Assembly (NCBI GenBank): GCA_012032555.1
Contig: JAAUSR010000025.1
Coordinates: forward strand, 1 to 62,589
Source: Thioploca sp.
GTDB taxonomy: Bacteria; Pseudomonadota; Gammaproteobacteria; Beggiatoales; Beggiatoaceae
Direction: 5' to 3'
DNA length: 62,589 nt
In this document: in pieces, positions 19,070 to 28,353 of the stretch
Numbering within the stretch: the stretch's first letter is position 1
How the letters are laid out: every line of letters begins with the position of its first letter
Position numbers and translations under genes: made by a program
The notes under the pieces: generated by a model
Database searches by the model: none
What the model saw: the letters and a program-made list of their open reading frames with translations, nothing else
Told to the model about the DNA's origin: nothing

Positions 19070-20851
19070 ATGAATAAGTTTAATAACAATTTTCTACAGC
19101 TTAATTCTCAAGAAGATGAGTTACAACAAGCTACCAGAGAGGAAGATAGGCTTTTATTAGCCCCAGAAGACACGGAAGTCAAAGAATCATCACCACCTTG
19201 TTATTTAGCCAACCCGACGGGGGAGAGAAATCAACCGTCAGTTATCATACCTTTAGCGACACCGACTTGGAAAGTGTTGATAGTGGATGATGAATTAGGC
19301 GTTCACCAAGTAACACAATTGGCATTGCGAAATTTTACTTTCCAAGGTAAGCCACTCACTTTTCTTTCTGCTTATTCCGGGCAAACTGCGCAAACATTGT
19401 TATCAAATCACCCCGATATCGCCTTGGTGCTTTTGGATGTGGTGATGGAGGCAAATGATACTGGCTTGCAACTCGTTAAATATATTCGGGAAACACTACA
19501 AAATAAATTAGTTAGGATCATCCTTCGCACCGGTCAACCGGGCGAAGCCCCAGAGGAGAAAATTATTGTTGATTACGATATTAATGACTATAAACTGAAA
19601 ACTGAACTGAACCAACACAAACTCTTTGTGACCATGATAGCCGGATTACGCGCTTATTATGATTTACTCAGTTTGGAAATCAATAAAATCGCGCTTAAAC
19701 AAATCCTCGAAGCGATGCCATTCGGTATCTGTGTACTAGAAGCCCAAACTAAAAAACTAACTTTTCTTAATCAACAAGCCTATAAACTATTTAGCAAGGG
19801 AATTGATCCCGAAGCCACTGCGGACAACTTTAGTAGGTGTTACCAACTCGTACAAGCTGGCAGTTCCGAATGGTACCCTTTAGAAAAGCTGCCGCTGATA
19901 AAGGCATTGCAAGGTCAATGTAGCTGTGCGAACGATATTGAAATCCAACAATCCCTATCAACTATTCCGGTAGAAATTTGTGGGACAGCTATTGAGGATG
20001 ACAACCACCAAATCGTTTACGCTCTCAGTACTATTCAAGATATTACCGCTAGAAAACAAGCCGAAGCTGATAAAATTCGACTGGCACAAGAGGCAGAAGC
20101 TAAAAAAGTTGCATTGCGTTATAGCGAAGAACTGGCTGCTAAAAATATTCAACTGCTTAGACTTAATCAAGAGAAGGATGAATTCATTGGTATTGTAGCA
20201 CATGATTTGAAAAACCCGCTTTCCGTAATCAGTAACATAGCGGAGTTAATTCAAGAGAATTTAGCAATCATACCGCCAGAAAAAATCCTTAACTATATGG
20301 GTAAAATTTACCAATCTGTTGCCCGGATGTCTCAGTTGATTACCCAATTATTGGATGTCAGTGTCATTGAATCAGGGAAGTTCAATATTAATCTCGAACC
20401 AATTGATATTTTGCCGATTGTACAAAAAATACTTGACCACCATGAAGAACAAATTAAAACTAAGTCTATTGTGGTACATTTAAAACTCCAGTCGTTCTCT
20501 TTCAAAGCTATGGTAGATAAAAATCTTAGCGAACAGATTCTTGATAATTTAGTTTCCAATGCCATTAAATACTCGCCGTTGGGCAAAATGGTTTATATAC
20601 ACATTTTTCAACAAAATCCTTATATTCGATGTGAAGTTCAAGATCAAGGACCTGGATTAGATGAAAACGACTTAGCTAAATTATTTGGTAAATTTAGTCG
20701 ATTAACACCTCAACCAACCGGTGGGGAATATTCCACTGGTTTAGGTTTATTTATTGTTAACAAACTAGTCGCCGCGATGAAAGGTAAAGTATGGTGTGAA
20801 AGCGAGGTAGGTAAAGGATCAACTTTTATTGTAGAGTTACCTAGCGCTTAA
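19070..20851 (+). CDS. Hybrid sensor kinase: receiver, PAS-like, histidine kinase
   Basis: A cytosolic two-component protein of 593 residues. A variable acidic N-terminus is followed by a receiver domain (about 68-200; VLIVDDE, phospho-acceptor Asp near 122 in VLLDVVME, Lys in NDYKLKT). A PAS-like segment covers about 210-320, then a short coiled coil. The HisKA domain (GIVAHDLKNPLS, His near 377) and HATPase (NLVSNAIKYSP, DQGPGLDENDLAKLFGKF, GLGLFIVN) follow. The receiver precedes the kinase, the order typical of proteins that take a phosphate from another kinase and pass on a signal. It lies 104 bases after the multi-kinase gene on the same strand, so phosphotransfer between the two is a reasonable inference. 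No output domain or partner regulator lies nearby. Confidence 0.93.
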   Translation: MNKFNNNFLQLNSQEDELQQATREEDRLLLAPEDTEVKESSPPCYLANPTGERNQPSVIIPLATPTWKVLIVDDELGVHQVTQLALRNFTFQGKPLTFLSAYSGQTAQTLLSNHPDIALVLLDVVMEANDTGLQLVKYIRETLQNKLVRIILRTGQPGEAPEEKIIVDYDINDYKLKTELNQHKLFVTMIAGLRAYYDLLSLEINKIALKQILEAMPFGICVLEAQTKKLTFLNQQAYKLFSKGIDPEATADNFSRCYQLVQAGSSEWYPLEKLPLIKALQGQCSCANDIEIQQSLSTIPVEICGTAIEDDNHQIVYALSTIQDITARKQAEADKIRLAQEAEAKKVALRYSEELAAKNIQLLRLNQEKDEFIGIVAHDLKNPLSVISNIAELIQENLAIIPPEKILNYMGKIYQSVARMSQLITQLLDVSVIESGKFNINLEPIDILPIVQKILDHHEEQIKTKSIVVHLKLQSFSFKAMVDKNLSEQILDNLVSNAIKYSPLGKMVYIHIFQQNPYIRCEVQDQGPGLDENDLAKLFGKFSRLTPQPTGGEYSTGLGLFIVNKLVAAMKGKVWCESEVGKGSTFIVELPSA

Positions 20852-21022
20852 ATCTTACCGTTAGCGATAGTAAATACAATAGGTAACCGCTATCCAATTT
20901 TCATTCAATCCAACTGTTTCTTGATAACTCAGGGCGGTTAATTGATAATTAAAGCGTTATTTCCCTGGATTCCGTTACGCTTCATCCAGGCTACACTTAC
21001 TGATAACTAACAAAGGCAATGC

Positions 21023-22696
21023 ATGGCTCAATATATTTATACCATGAATCGAGTGGGCAGAGTGGTACCACCCAAACGTGAAATTCTTAAAGATATTTCA
21101 TTATCATTCTTTCCGGGTGCTAAAATTGGCGTACTGGGGTTAAATGGCGCTGGTAAATCGACTTTATTACGCATTATGGCCGGCATTGATAAAGAATATC
21201 ATGGCGAAGCACGTCCACAACCGGGTATCCGCATTGGCTATTTATCTCAGGAACCCCAATTAGATCTACAAAAAAATGTTCGTGGTAACGTCGAAGAAGG
21301 GATTGCTGAAACCAAAGCGCTATTAGATCGCTTCAATGAAATCAGCATGAAATTTGCCGAACCGATGAGCGATGAGGAAATGAATGCTTTATTAGCAGAA
21401 CAAGGTCAATTACAAGATGCAATCGATGCAGCCAATGCTTGGGAATTAGATCGCCAATTAGAGATAGCCGCAGATGCCCTACGGTTACCAGAATGGGAAA
21501 GTGAGGTTAATCAACTTTCTGGTGGTGAAAAGCGTCGCGTTGCCCTATGTCGGCTATTGCTCTCAGCACCAGATATGTTGCTATTGGATGAACCAACCAA
21601 CCATCTTGATGCGGAATCAGTGGCTTGGTTAGAACGATTTCTCCAAGATTATTCGGGTACTGTTATCGCGGTTACGCATGATCGTTACTTTTTAGATAAT
21701 GTTGCTGGTTGGATTCTAGAACTCGATCGTGGTCGAGGAATTCCTTGGCAAGGCAATTATTCGTCTTGGTTAGAACAGAAAGAACAACGATTAGCGGTTG
21801 AAGAAAAACAAGAAACGGCACGACAACGGACCATGAAAGCTGAATTAGAATGGGTACGCAGCAACCCTAAAGGTCGTCATGCTAAAAGTAAAGCGCGTAT
21901 CGCCCGCTTTGACGAATTAGTCAATCAAGATATTGAGAAACGCAATGCAACTCAAGAAATTTATATTCCACCGGGTCCACGTTTAGGCGATTTAGTGGTA
22001 GAAGCGATTAATATTGGTAAAAGTTTTGATGATCACCTCTTAATAGAAAATCTCAACTTTAATTTACCACGTGGTGGGATTGTTGGCGTTATTGGTCCCA
22101 ATGGTGCTGGAAAAACGACCCTATTTCGGATGATAGTAGGGCAGGAACAGCCCGATAACGGTCAATTAAGAATCGGACCGACAGTTCAATTCGCTTATGT
22201 TGATCAAAGTCGGGATAGCCTAGAAGGCGAAAAAACGGTATGGGAAGTTATTTCCGGTGGTTTAGACAATATTGTTGTGGGTAAATATGAAATTCCTTCC
22301 AGAGCTTACGTGGGGCGTTTTAATTTTAAAGGTCCCGATCAACAAAAACGAGTTAAAGAATTATCCGGTGGCGAACGTAATCGGGTTCACTTAGCAAAAT
22401 TACTGAGAAGTGGTGGTAATTTATTGCTTTTAGACGAACCCACCAATGATTTGGATGTAGAAACACTACGTGCTCTTGAAGAGGCTTTGTTAGCTTTTCC
22501 GGGATGTGCGGTGGTCATTTCACATGACCGTTGGTTTTTAGATCGAATTGCTACCCATATGTTAGCATTTGAGGGAAATAGTCAAGTGGTGTGGTTTGAA
22601 GGTAATTATGCTGATTATGAAGCGGATCGCCATCGTCGTCTGGGAATAGATGCGGATAATCCACACCGAATCAAATATAAAAAGCTAACGGCTTAG
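21023..22696 (+). CDS. ettA: Energy-dependent translational throttle protein EttA (ABC-F)
   Basis: Ribosome-associated ABC-F ATPase that gates the first peptide bond according to the ATP/ADP ratio; cytosolic, 557 residues, the family length. Two ABC domains are complete: Walker [10 protein letters not shown] near residue 38 and GPNGAGKTT near 358; signatures LSGGEKRR and LSGGERNR; Walker [12 protein letters not shown] and [11 protein letters not shown]. The interdomain P-site linker [17 protein letters not shown] and the EttA-specific N-terminus ([19 protein letters not shown]) identify the subfamily. The gene stands alone, preceded by a short hairpin-rich spacer with a single TGATAACT motif. 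Confidence 0.97.
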   Translation: MAQYIYTMNRVGRVVPPKREILKDISLSFFPGAKIGVLGLNGAGKSTLLRIMAGIDKEYHGEARPQPGIRIGYLSQEPQLDLQKNVRGNVEEGIAETKALLDRFNEISMKFAEPMSDEEMNALLAEQGQLQDAIDAANAWELDRQLEIAADALRLPEWESEVNQLSGGEKRRVALCRLLLSAPDMLLLDEPTNHLDAESVAWLERFLQDYSGTVIAVTHDRYFLDNVAGWILELDRGRGIPWQGNYSSWLEQKEQRLAVEEKQETARQRTMKAELEWVRSNPKGRHAKSKARIARFDELVNQDIEKRNATQEIYIPPGPRLGDLVVEAINIGKSFDDHLLIENLNFNLPRGGIVGVIGPNGAGKTTLFRMIVGQEQPDNGQLRIGPTVQFAYVDQSRDSLEGEKTVWEVISGGLDNIVVGKYEIPSRAYVGRFNFKGPDQQKRVKELSGGERNRVHLAKLLRSGGNLLLLDEPTNDLDVETLRALEEALLAFPGCAVVISHDRWFLDRIATHMLAFEGNSQVVWFEGNYADYEADRHRRLGIDADNPHRIKYKKLTA

Positions 22697-22763
22697 TCAG
22701 TTGTCAGTGAAATAGTTTTTTCGTTTCTTGTTCCCACGTTATGGATATTAACTGAAGAAAAAA

Positions 22764-22850
22764 TTCCCTCTTTGGGAGAGGGAGCAAAAGAGGAAACCCA
22801 GTTTAAGTTAATCGCAGTGACGCCGGCGCGTGGCAACGAGAAAATACCGG
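22764..22850. repeat. Degenerate family A remnant with CCCTCT hairpin
   Basis: CCCTCT-TTGGG-AGAGGG forms a short hairpin. It is followed by TTTAAGTTAATCGCAGTG, a decayed version of the family A terminal sequence, and by GACGCCGGCGCGTGGCAACGAG. The last part resembles the flank of the copy at 47945-48061 (GATGCCGGAGCGTAGGAATGAG), which suggests a larger shared unit. Confidence 0.45.
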
Positions 22851-22881
22851 AAAAAAACCATTAAAGTTTACTATTCTCTGA

Positions 22882-22902
22882 TAACTGATAACTGATAACT
22901 GA
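22882..22902 (+). repeat. TAACTGA repeat (3 perfect units) directly before a start codon
   Basis: Three perfect TAACTGA heptamers run head to tail and end seven bases before the ATG at 22909. The repeat is on the coding strand of the downstream lipoprotein gene and forms its whole proximal leader, next to the weak GATGAG ribosome-binding site. Confidence 0.9.
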
Positions 22903-22908
22903 TGAGTT

Positions 22909-23388
22909 ATGCTAAAAAAAATAACTGTTATAAGTATCATCCTTGAATCGGCTTGTTTCAATGTAGGATGTTCACACTTGCAATCAGAGACGATTCCGCC
23001 AACTACCGTAGAAGTCATTTATTCTACTCATCCCCATGAAACCAGTTGGCGCAAGACAGTGACTATTAAAAATAATGGCTTAGTGACGGTTGTGGAACAG
23101 CCACCGGCTGAGCAAAGCTATCGAAATCAAGTCATTAAAGCCGAGCAATTAGCCGAAAGTGATATACAAGCATTTAAACAATTAGTGAATGACAGTGAGA
23201 TCTTCGATCTGCAAGAAAATTACGGTTGTCAAAATAACTGCTCAAAAAATAATTCGTATCATACCTTGCAATTTACACTTAATGGGCAAAAAAAGACGAT
23301 CACTTTCTCACAAATTCAAGCGGTTCCGACCACTTTACAACAGATCTATTTTAAAATTAACCAAATTGAGCGTCATATTGCACCTTAA
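22909..23388 (+). CDS. Hypothetical lipoprotein
   Basis: A protein of 159 residues not recognised as a known family. An N-terminal hydrophobic stretch ends in NVGC, a fair lipobox with Cys at 21, so export and lipid anchoring are likely. The mature part is probably beta-rich: a strand pair (VEVIYSTHPHETSWRKTVTIKNNGLVTVVEQ), then a helical turn and ENYGCQNNCSKNNSYHTLQFTLNGQKKTITF. The two cysteines in GCQNNC could form a disulfide. The layout recalls small META- or DUF6438-like domains, but this cannot be shown by eye. It lies 37 bases before the photolyase gene on the same strand. The only ribosome-binding site is weak (GATGAG) and abuts the TAACTGA repeats. Confidence 0.7.
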   Translation: MLKKITVISIILESACFNVGCSHLQSETIPPTTVEVIYSTHPHETSWRKTVTIKNNGLVTVVEQPPAEQSYRNQVIKAEQLAESDIQAFKQLVNDSEIFDLQENYGCQNNCSKNNSYHTLQFTLNGQKKTITFSQIQAVPTTLQQIYFKINQIERHIAP

Positions 23389-23424
23389 ATTCTGCAAACC
23401 AATGACGTATTGCCATAAACATTT

Positions 23425-24846
23425 ATGTCCCATGCTATCGTTTGGTTTCGTCGTGATTTACGGTTACAAGACAATCCAGCATTACATCATGCTTTAGCTC
23501 AAGGCTACCAGGTTATTCCCATTTATATTTACGCACCCAAGGAGGAAACACCTTGGCCAATTGGACGTGCTAGCCGTTGGTGGTTACATCATAGTTTACA
23601 AGCCCTCAATATCGCTCTACGGACTAAACATTCACGGTTATTATTTTTTCAAGGGTGTAGTTTACCGGTTCTACAAAATCTCATTCATTCAACTCAAGCT
23701 AAAGCCGTTTACTGGAACCATTTATCTGAACCCGCTATTATCACGCGTGATAACACGATTAAAACCGCTTTACGGGCCAAAGGCATTATTGCGCAAGGCT
23801 TTAAAGCCGATTTATTACATGAACCCTGGACTATTCACACTCACGCCGGTAAACCTTATCAATTATTTACGCCTTTTTGGCGAACTTGCCAACGTTCTCT
23901 CCTCTCGGAATTACCGTTAACTACCCCCCTTATTTTTAAGGCGCATCAACTATGGCCCTCCAGTTTAAAGTTAGCCGATTTAAAATTATTATCGGGTTGT
24001 AGTGCTAACGAATTTGCCCAAGTTTGGCAACCGGGTGAAGCGGGCGCTTGGCAACGTTTACAACAATGGTGTAGTGGTCCTATCAGTTATTATGCTGAAC
24101 AACGAGATTTTCCTGGGATAGATGGCGTATCTCGCTTATCACCGCATTTACATTTTGGTGAGATATCACCACGACAAGTTATAGGAGCCGTTGAATATGC
24201 TCTACATTATCTTAATGGTCGTGTCCGGGGTATACAAAATTATGAACGCCAACTTTTCTGGCGCGAATTTGCTTATTACTTACTCTATCACTATCCCCAT
24301 ACCCCTGAACAACCTTTACGGTCGGTATTTAAAAAATTTCCTTGGCGTACTGATTATCAAAAGTTATTCAAGGCTTGGCAACAAGGCCAAACGGGTTACC
24401 CTTTGGTTGATGCTGGAATGCGAGAATTGTTAACAACCGGTTGGATGCACAACCGCGTGCGAATGGTAGCGGCGGCTTTTCTCACTAGAAACTGTGCCAT
24501 TCCCTGGCAAGAAGGTGCCTATTGGTTTTGGGAACATCTCGTGGACGCAGATTTGGCGAATAATACTTTAGGATGGCAATGGGTAGCGGGTTGTGGTGCT
24601 GATGCAATACCTTACCACCGGATTTTCAATCCGTTATTACAAAGCACTCGATTTGATCCGCAAGGGAATTACTTGCAACGTTGGTTGCCAGAATTAGCTG
24701 GTTTATCACCACAATATCGACATAGACCTTGGCTGGCTCAACTCCAACTCGATTATCCCTCCCCGATTATTGATTATATGCAATCCCGTCGCGAAGCTTT
24801 AGATGCTTATCAGCACCTTAATAAATCACCAATAGAACAAGATTAA
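23425..24846 (+). CDS. phrB: Deoxyribodipyrimidine photo-lyase
   Basis: Light-dependent enzyme that splits cyclobutane pyrimidine dimers in DNA using FAD; cytosolic, 473 residues, the class I length. The N-terminal antenna domain starts with the family signature HAIVWFRRDLRLQDNPAL. The FAD domain contains LSPHLHFGEISPRQV, RQLFWREFAYYLLYHYP, GYPLVDAGMRELLTTGWMHN and NRVRMVAAAFLTRN. It also has DLANNTLGWQWVAGCGAD and PYHRIFNP. These include the electron-transfer tryptophans and the active-site region typical of CPD photolyases. It may be co-transcribed with the small lipoprotein upstream. Its presence suggests exposure to sunlight, at least at times. Confidence 0.96.
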   Translation: MSHAIVWFRRDLRLQDNPALHHALAQGYQVIPIYIYAPKEETPWPIGRASRWWLHHSLQALNIALRTKHSRLLFFQGCSLPVLQNLIHSTQAKAVYWNHLSEPAIITRDNTIKTALRAKGIIAQGFKADLLHEPWTIHTHAGKPYQLFTPFWRTCQRSLLSELPLTTPLIFKAHQLWPSSLKLADLKLLSGCSANEFAQVWQPGEAGAWQRLQQWCSGPISYYAEQRDFPGIDGVSRLSPHLHFGEISPRQVIGAVEYALHYLNGRVRGIQNYERQLFWREFAYYLLYHYPHTPEQPLRSVFKKFPWRTDYQKLFKAWQQGQTGYPLVDAGMRELLTTGWMHNRVRMVAAAFLTRNCAIPWQEGAYWFWEHLVDADLANNTLGWQWVAGCGADAIPYHRIFNPLLQSTRFDPQGNYLQRWLPELAGLSPQYRHRPWLAQLQLDYPSPIIDYMQSRREALDAYQHLNKSPIEQD

Positions 24847-24883
24847 ACAGATTAATGATAAGCCGAGATATCTATTGATTCAA

Positions 24884-25075
24884 TTAAATGACATACGGTT
24901 TCCCCATTAGGCATTTTTTCCATTGTGCTAAAATTTCTTCCCGTTTGTGTTGAAGTTTCATTAATTCTTCTAGCTTACAACGATCTTTCATGCCACCTTG
25001 CTCGCCACTTTTTGAAAAAACGGATGAAGTACTTATTGCTAATATAACGATAGCTAGTAAAGTATGATATTTCAT
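24884..25075 (-). CDS. Small secreted protein (63 aa)
   Basis: A short gene with a convincing start: AAGGAGATT lies eight bases before the ATG. Residues 1-21 form a Sec signal peptide (cut near SSVFS-KS). The mature 40-odd residues are charged and helical (RCKLEELMKLQHKREEILAQWKKCLMGK) with two cysteines about 26 residues apart that could pair. No family is recognised. It is convergent with the photolyase gene. Confidence 0.65.
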   Translation of the reverse strand: MKYHTLLAIVILAISTSSVFSKSGEQGGMKDRCKLEELMKLQHKREEILAQWKKCLMGKPYVI

Positions 25076-25121
25076 GATTACAATCTCCTTGGGTTATTTT
25101 AAGTGGTAGTTACTTCTTGGT

Positions 25122-25292
25122 TTAAGGATTGGATTGAGAAGCGTGCTGATGAGCTAATATCTGTTCAAGTAAAGCATACATGCTATTAAGACGCTTTTCT
25201 AATTTATCCATACGGCTATTTATCAGGTCACGATTTCTTATCAAATTATTGGAAGGATTCAACGATTCATTTGCTGTTGTATCTGCTATCAC
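25122..25292 (-). pseudogene. Short coiled-coil frame interrupted by a TAG
   Basis: From a GTG at 25290-25292 the frame encodes 56 residues ending SQSNP, with a heptad-like helix (MDKLEKRLNSMYALLEQILAH). The same frame stays open for about 90 bases upstream (TQFECDKLLQQHLQQMNTL) except for one TAG at 25296-25298. No good ribosome-binding site precedes the GTG or the ATG at 25308-25310. A small gene broken by a nonsense change, or a remnant, is inferred; the frame could also be chance. Confidence 0.3.
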
Positions 25293-25470
25293 CTGCTAGA
25301 GAGTGTTCATCTGTTGTAGATGTTGTTGCAACAACTTATCACATTCAAATTGAGTTAGCCTAACTATCTTACAACCTATGTGTAACTGACAAGTCAAGCT
25401 TTTTTAGGATTGGGTTTTAACAGCAGTTGGCGAAATCATAAGCACCTATCTAAAATCAAGAATTCGTAGG

Positions 25471-25900
25471 GTGGATAAGGCGTCAGTTGCCAACTACCTT
25501 CAACTCAAAAAGGGTTCTTTTTTCTCTTCCACCTGGTTAAGCATTCGTAAAATTCAAATGATACCATTTGGTCAAGCAGTGTACCTACAACTATTTGAAG
25601 TAAACCATTCTAATTTAGGCAAATTACTTGAGCACACTTTAGAATTTTTTTCAGATGATAATGCCGAGCAGATAGAAGCATTACCTCAGTTCGGGGTGTT
25701 GCGGGAACTATTCAAAACAAGTTTTCTAGCTTGGCAAAATATGCAGCAACTACCAAAACTTAAATTTCAACCGGGTCAATATCTGTTTAAAGTATTTCTA
25801 CATAAGGTTTGGCAACGTTTTAATATACCTGGAACTTTATCAGCTTATTCTAAAGGCTTTTAAATTTGATGATACTCCGCAATTCCCGCTAAAAAAATGA
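25471..25900 (+). pseudogene. Frameshifted and truncated plasmid pRiA4b ORF-3-like gene fragment
   Basis: The frame opens inside a repeat-type sequence (GTAGGGTGGATAAGGCG at 25468), so its natural 5' end is missing. Residues 35-125 look like a real protein and end with YLFKVFLHKVWQRFNIPGTL, matching the FKVSL..VWRRIAIPG motif of pRiA4b ORF-3-like proteins. That motif should continue with LD.LA..IL.AF.FDDDH. Exactly this continuation (LELYQLILKAFKFDD) is present in the next frame from about 25829. A one-base indel near 25830 therefore breaks the gene. The second frame stops at 25900, just before a 20-bp hairpin element. The gene is dead or badly assembled. Confidence 0.65.
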
Positions 25901-25905
25901 ATACT

Positions 25906-25925
25906 CCACCGCCTAAAGGCGGTGG
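25906..25925. repeat. GC-rich REP-like hairpin
   Basis: CCACCGCC-TAAA-GGCGGTGG is a perfect 8-bp stem with a four-base loop. Hairpins of this sequence are common at ends of IS200/IS605-type elements, but no tnpA or tnpB is present. It separates two broken genes. Confidence 0.6.
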
Positions 25926-25935
25926 TTTCACGTAA

Positions 25936-26136
25936 CGACTCAAGCTTGACTGTCTCCGAACTTATCAAGAAAGTGTACTGGCCTTTGCTTTCGACGCCGG
26001 GGTCCCATTCACTAATAACCTAGCGGAACGGGACTTACACACCTCCAAGGTTAAACTCAAAATCTGCAGCGGTTTTCGCATGGTCGAGGGAGGGGTTATC
26101 TTTGCCCGTATTCAGGCACTCATTTCAACTTGTTAA
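25936..26136 (+). pseudogene. IS66-family transposase C-terminal remnant
   Basis: The frame from 25936 to the TAA at 26134-26136 encodes 66 residues with the IS66 signature VPFTNNLAERDLHTSKVKLK, then ICSGFRMVEGGVIFARIQAL. IS66 transposases carry VPFdNNqAERDlR..K.K in their C-terminal third. No start codon or N-terminal two-thirds is present, so only a tail fragment survives. No inverted ends are recognised. Confidence 0.85.
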
Positions 26137-26252
26137 CGGGGCTTGAAGATATTTGCCCAATGACGAGAGTTGTTTTTACTTCATCTTGCTCTATTGGCAT
26201 GAGTAGGGTAGGCCGTTACGTTAAACCATAATAAAAAAGCTAAGCTAAGTAG

Positions 26253-26278
26253 GGTGCGTTAGCGCAGCGTAACGCGCC
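26253..26278. repeat. Family C hairpin (GTAGGGTGCGTT type)
   Basis: GGTGCGTTA-GCGCAGCG-TAACGCGCC forms a 9-bp stem with one G-U pair. It is preceded by AAAGCTAAGCTA-AGTAGG, the same lead-in as the copy at 39828-39861. It lies just downstream of argA's stop codon. It may work as a terminator, but it is a dispersed repeat. Confidence 0.6.
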
Positions 26279-26289
26279 ATCTCTTTCCC

Positions 26290-27633
26290 TCAAATGAGTT
26301 GCTTCAAAAACACTTTAGAATTACGTTGATAATTATACAAACTTTGCCGTGAAATGGGAATTGAAGTTAATTCTGCCGGAATAAATCCCCTTTCCCGAAA
26401 CCAATGTGCAGTATGAGTGGTAAGAACAAAAAGGTGAGTGATTTCAAGTTGCCGAGCTTCGCGTTCTAAAAAGGCTAATAAACTATCTCCGCGATTAGCA
26501 CCGCGATAATTGGCGTGGACTGCAAGACAGGCTAATTCGGCCATTCCTTCGGCTAGAAATGGATAAAGGGCCGCACAGGCAATAATCATCCCATCTCTTT
26601 CTTGCACCATGAAATAGTTGATTTCCACTTCTAATTTCTCTCGGGAGCGGCGGACTAAAATACCGGTTACCTCTAATGGTTGAATTAATTCGAGTATGCC
26701 GCCAACATCATCTATCGTGGCTTTACGAATATGTTCAAACGGATCAGTGCTAATGAGTGTTCCTACACCGTCGCGACTAAAGAGTTCTAGTAATAACGAA
26801 CCTTCTCTTTGTCGTGAAACTAAATGTACTCGTTGCACACCTTGTTGACAGGCTTTTACGGCATTAATTAATTGTTTCTTATATTCAAAATGAGGATTAT
26901 GTTGTAGCCAATCCTGCGCTTCTAACCCAGTTAATTGTCTAACTAATTGTCCATCTGGATTAAAAATACCGCCATGTTCTGTTAGGCAAATCCATTTGGC
27001 TGCATGTAAGGCTATTGCTACCTGAGTGGCGACTTCCTCAGTTAATAAATTAAATGCCTCGCCGGTCGGAGAATAACCAATGGGAGCAATTAAGACAATA
27101 CAGCCTTCGTCCAGTCGGCGGGTAATCGCTGTTGTATCAATTCGACGAACTTCCCCACTATAGCAATAATCTATCCCATGACGTACTCCAATCGGGCGAG
27201 CGGTAATAAAATTACCTGAGGCAGTACGAATATTAACTTCGGAACTCGGATGATTAGTTAATCCCATTGATAATAAACTTTCGATTTCAATACGCACTTC
27301 ACCACAAGCTGATTTAACACAACGTAAAGCAACTTCATCCGTTACTCGAATATCATCCACATAATGTGAAGATATCCCTTGAACTTGTAAGCAAGCTTCA
27401 ATTTGAGGACGAATACCATGTACTAAAACGAGACGAATTCCAAGACTACTTAATAAAGCAATATCATGAATAAGATAAGTAAAATTGGGACTTTGTACAG
27501 CCTCGCCCCCAAAACAAATAACAAAAGTACGTCCACGGTGCGTGTGAATATAAGGTGAAACCTGACGAAACCATTCAACAAAAAATTGTTGAGAATTCTT
27601 TGCTAAACTATTTTTATGAACGATACTAGTCAT
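26290..27633 (-). CDS. argA: N-acetylglutamate synthase (amino-acid kinase + GNAT)
   Basis: First step of arginine biosynthesis: transfers acetyl from acetyl-CoA to glutamate; cytosolic, 447 residues, the classical ArgA length. The N-terminal amino-acid-kinase domain (about 20-290) holds FVICFGGEAV, RLVLVHGIRPQIE and IAPIGYSPTGEAFNL. The GNAT domain (about 300-447) holds CAALYPFLAEGMAELACLAV and YRGANRGDSLLAFLE (acetyl-CoA loop), then LTTHTAHWFRERGF. In this family the kinase domain usually serves arginine feedback control rather than catalysis. argE lies about 0.7 kb away on the same strand but with an opposite-strand gene between them, so they are not one operon. Confidence 0.95.
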   Translation of the reverse strand: MTSIVHKNSLAKNSQQFFVEWFRQVSPYIHTHRGRTFVICFGGEAVQSPNFTYLIHDIALLSSLGIRLVLVHGIRPQIEACLQVQGISSHYVDDIRVTDEVALRCVKSACGEVRIEIESLLSMGLTNHPSSEVNIRTASGNFITARPIGVRHGIDYCYSGEVRRIDTTAITRRLDEGCIVLIAPIGYSPTGEAFNLLTEEVATQVAIALHAAKWICLTEHGGIFNPDGQLVRQLTGLEAQDWLQHNPHFEYKKQLINAVKACQQGVQRVHLVSRQREGSLLLELFSRDGVGTLISTDPFEHIRKATIDDVGGILELIQPLEVTGILVRRSREKLEVEINYFMVQERDGMIIACAALYPFLAEGMAELACLAVHANYRGANRGDSLLAFLEREARQLEITHLFVLTTHTAHWFRERGFIPAELTSIPISRQSLYNYQRNSKVFLKQLI

Positions 27634-27880
27634 AGTCGTTTGGAAAAAAAGGGGTCTCTCCTAATAAGAGATTGTTCAAAATGTGAATTGGGTAAATCAC
27701 AACCCTGATAACTGATAACGCAGAAATATTTTTAGGTATAAAGTTGATTATCTACAAAAAACGGTTTAGTCTTCTTATTAATAGTATTCGATTATAAAGT
27801 TAAAACATAACAAGGTAATTTTATTTTACCACTATCTCCGCACAGATGTACCCACTTTTTGATGGGAAAGGATGGAAACC

Positions 27881-28240
27881 ATGACAATTAAAACGCCAAT
27901 ATCTGCAAAATCTCGCATTGGTTATCAATCAGATGATTCGATTCATCCGCTTTTCAGAGAAGAGAATCAACGTCTGAAAACCGATATCTCCCGCTTAAAA
28001 ATTGAAAAAAGCCAATTGAAAAAAGATAATTCCCGGCTAAAGGCTGAGAATACTCAGTTGACCGAAATCATTTCACAATTAACCCGAGAGAATGCACAGT
28101 TGCGAGATGAATTAGGTTCTATTCGTGAAGAATTAGAGGAGGAACGAGCAATCTCTGAACAAAAGGATATTGAAATGGCTCGGGATAATGCTCTTTATCA
28201 TCTATTAGAAGAGGAAAATTTACGGTTGCAATTTGAATAG
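27881..28240 (+). CDS. Small coiled-coil protein
   Basis: A protein of 119 residues, nearly all one long coiled coil. From about residue 30 heptads repeat with Leu and charged residues (ENQRLKTDISRLKIEKSQL, NSRLKAENTQLTEIISQL, ENAQLRDELGSIREELEEE). No enzymatic motif or membrane helix is seen; the family is not recognised. It may be a scaffold or a partner of a membrane or nucleoid protein. An upstream ATG at 27872 is nearly on top of the AAAGG ribosome-binding site, so the ATG at 27881 is taken as the start. Confidence 0.75.
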   Translation: MTIKTPISAKSRIGYQSDDSIHPLFREENQRLKTDISRLKIEKSQLKKDNSRLKAENTQLTEIISQLTRENAQLRDELGSIREELEEERAISEQKDIEMARDNALYHLLEEENLRLQFE

Positions 28241-28285
28241 GCTACTTTATTTTTCACTTTAAAGTATTTTTATAGCGTGAATAAT

Positions 28286-28339
28286 GGGAAAAAGAAATGG
28301 GTTGAGTAAATGAAGAAGTATCCCTATTTCATTTTTCCC
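28286..28339. terminator. Long convergent hairpin (bidirectional terminator-like)
   Basis: GGGAAAAAGAAATGGG (28286-28301) pairs with CCCTATTTCATTTTTCCC (28322-28339), with two single-base bulges and a 20-base loop. It sits between the ends of the coiled-coil gene and the opposing argE gene. It is the right place for a shared terminator, although T-runs outside the stem are short. Confidence 0.55.
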
Positions 28340-28353
28340 CTAACAGAGGTTAA

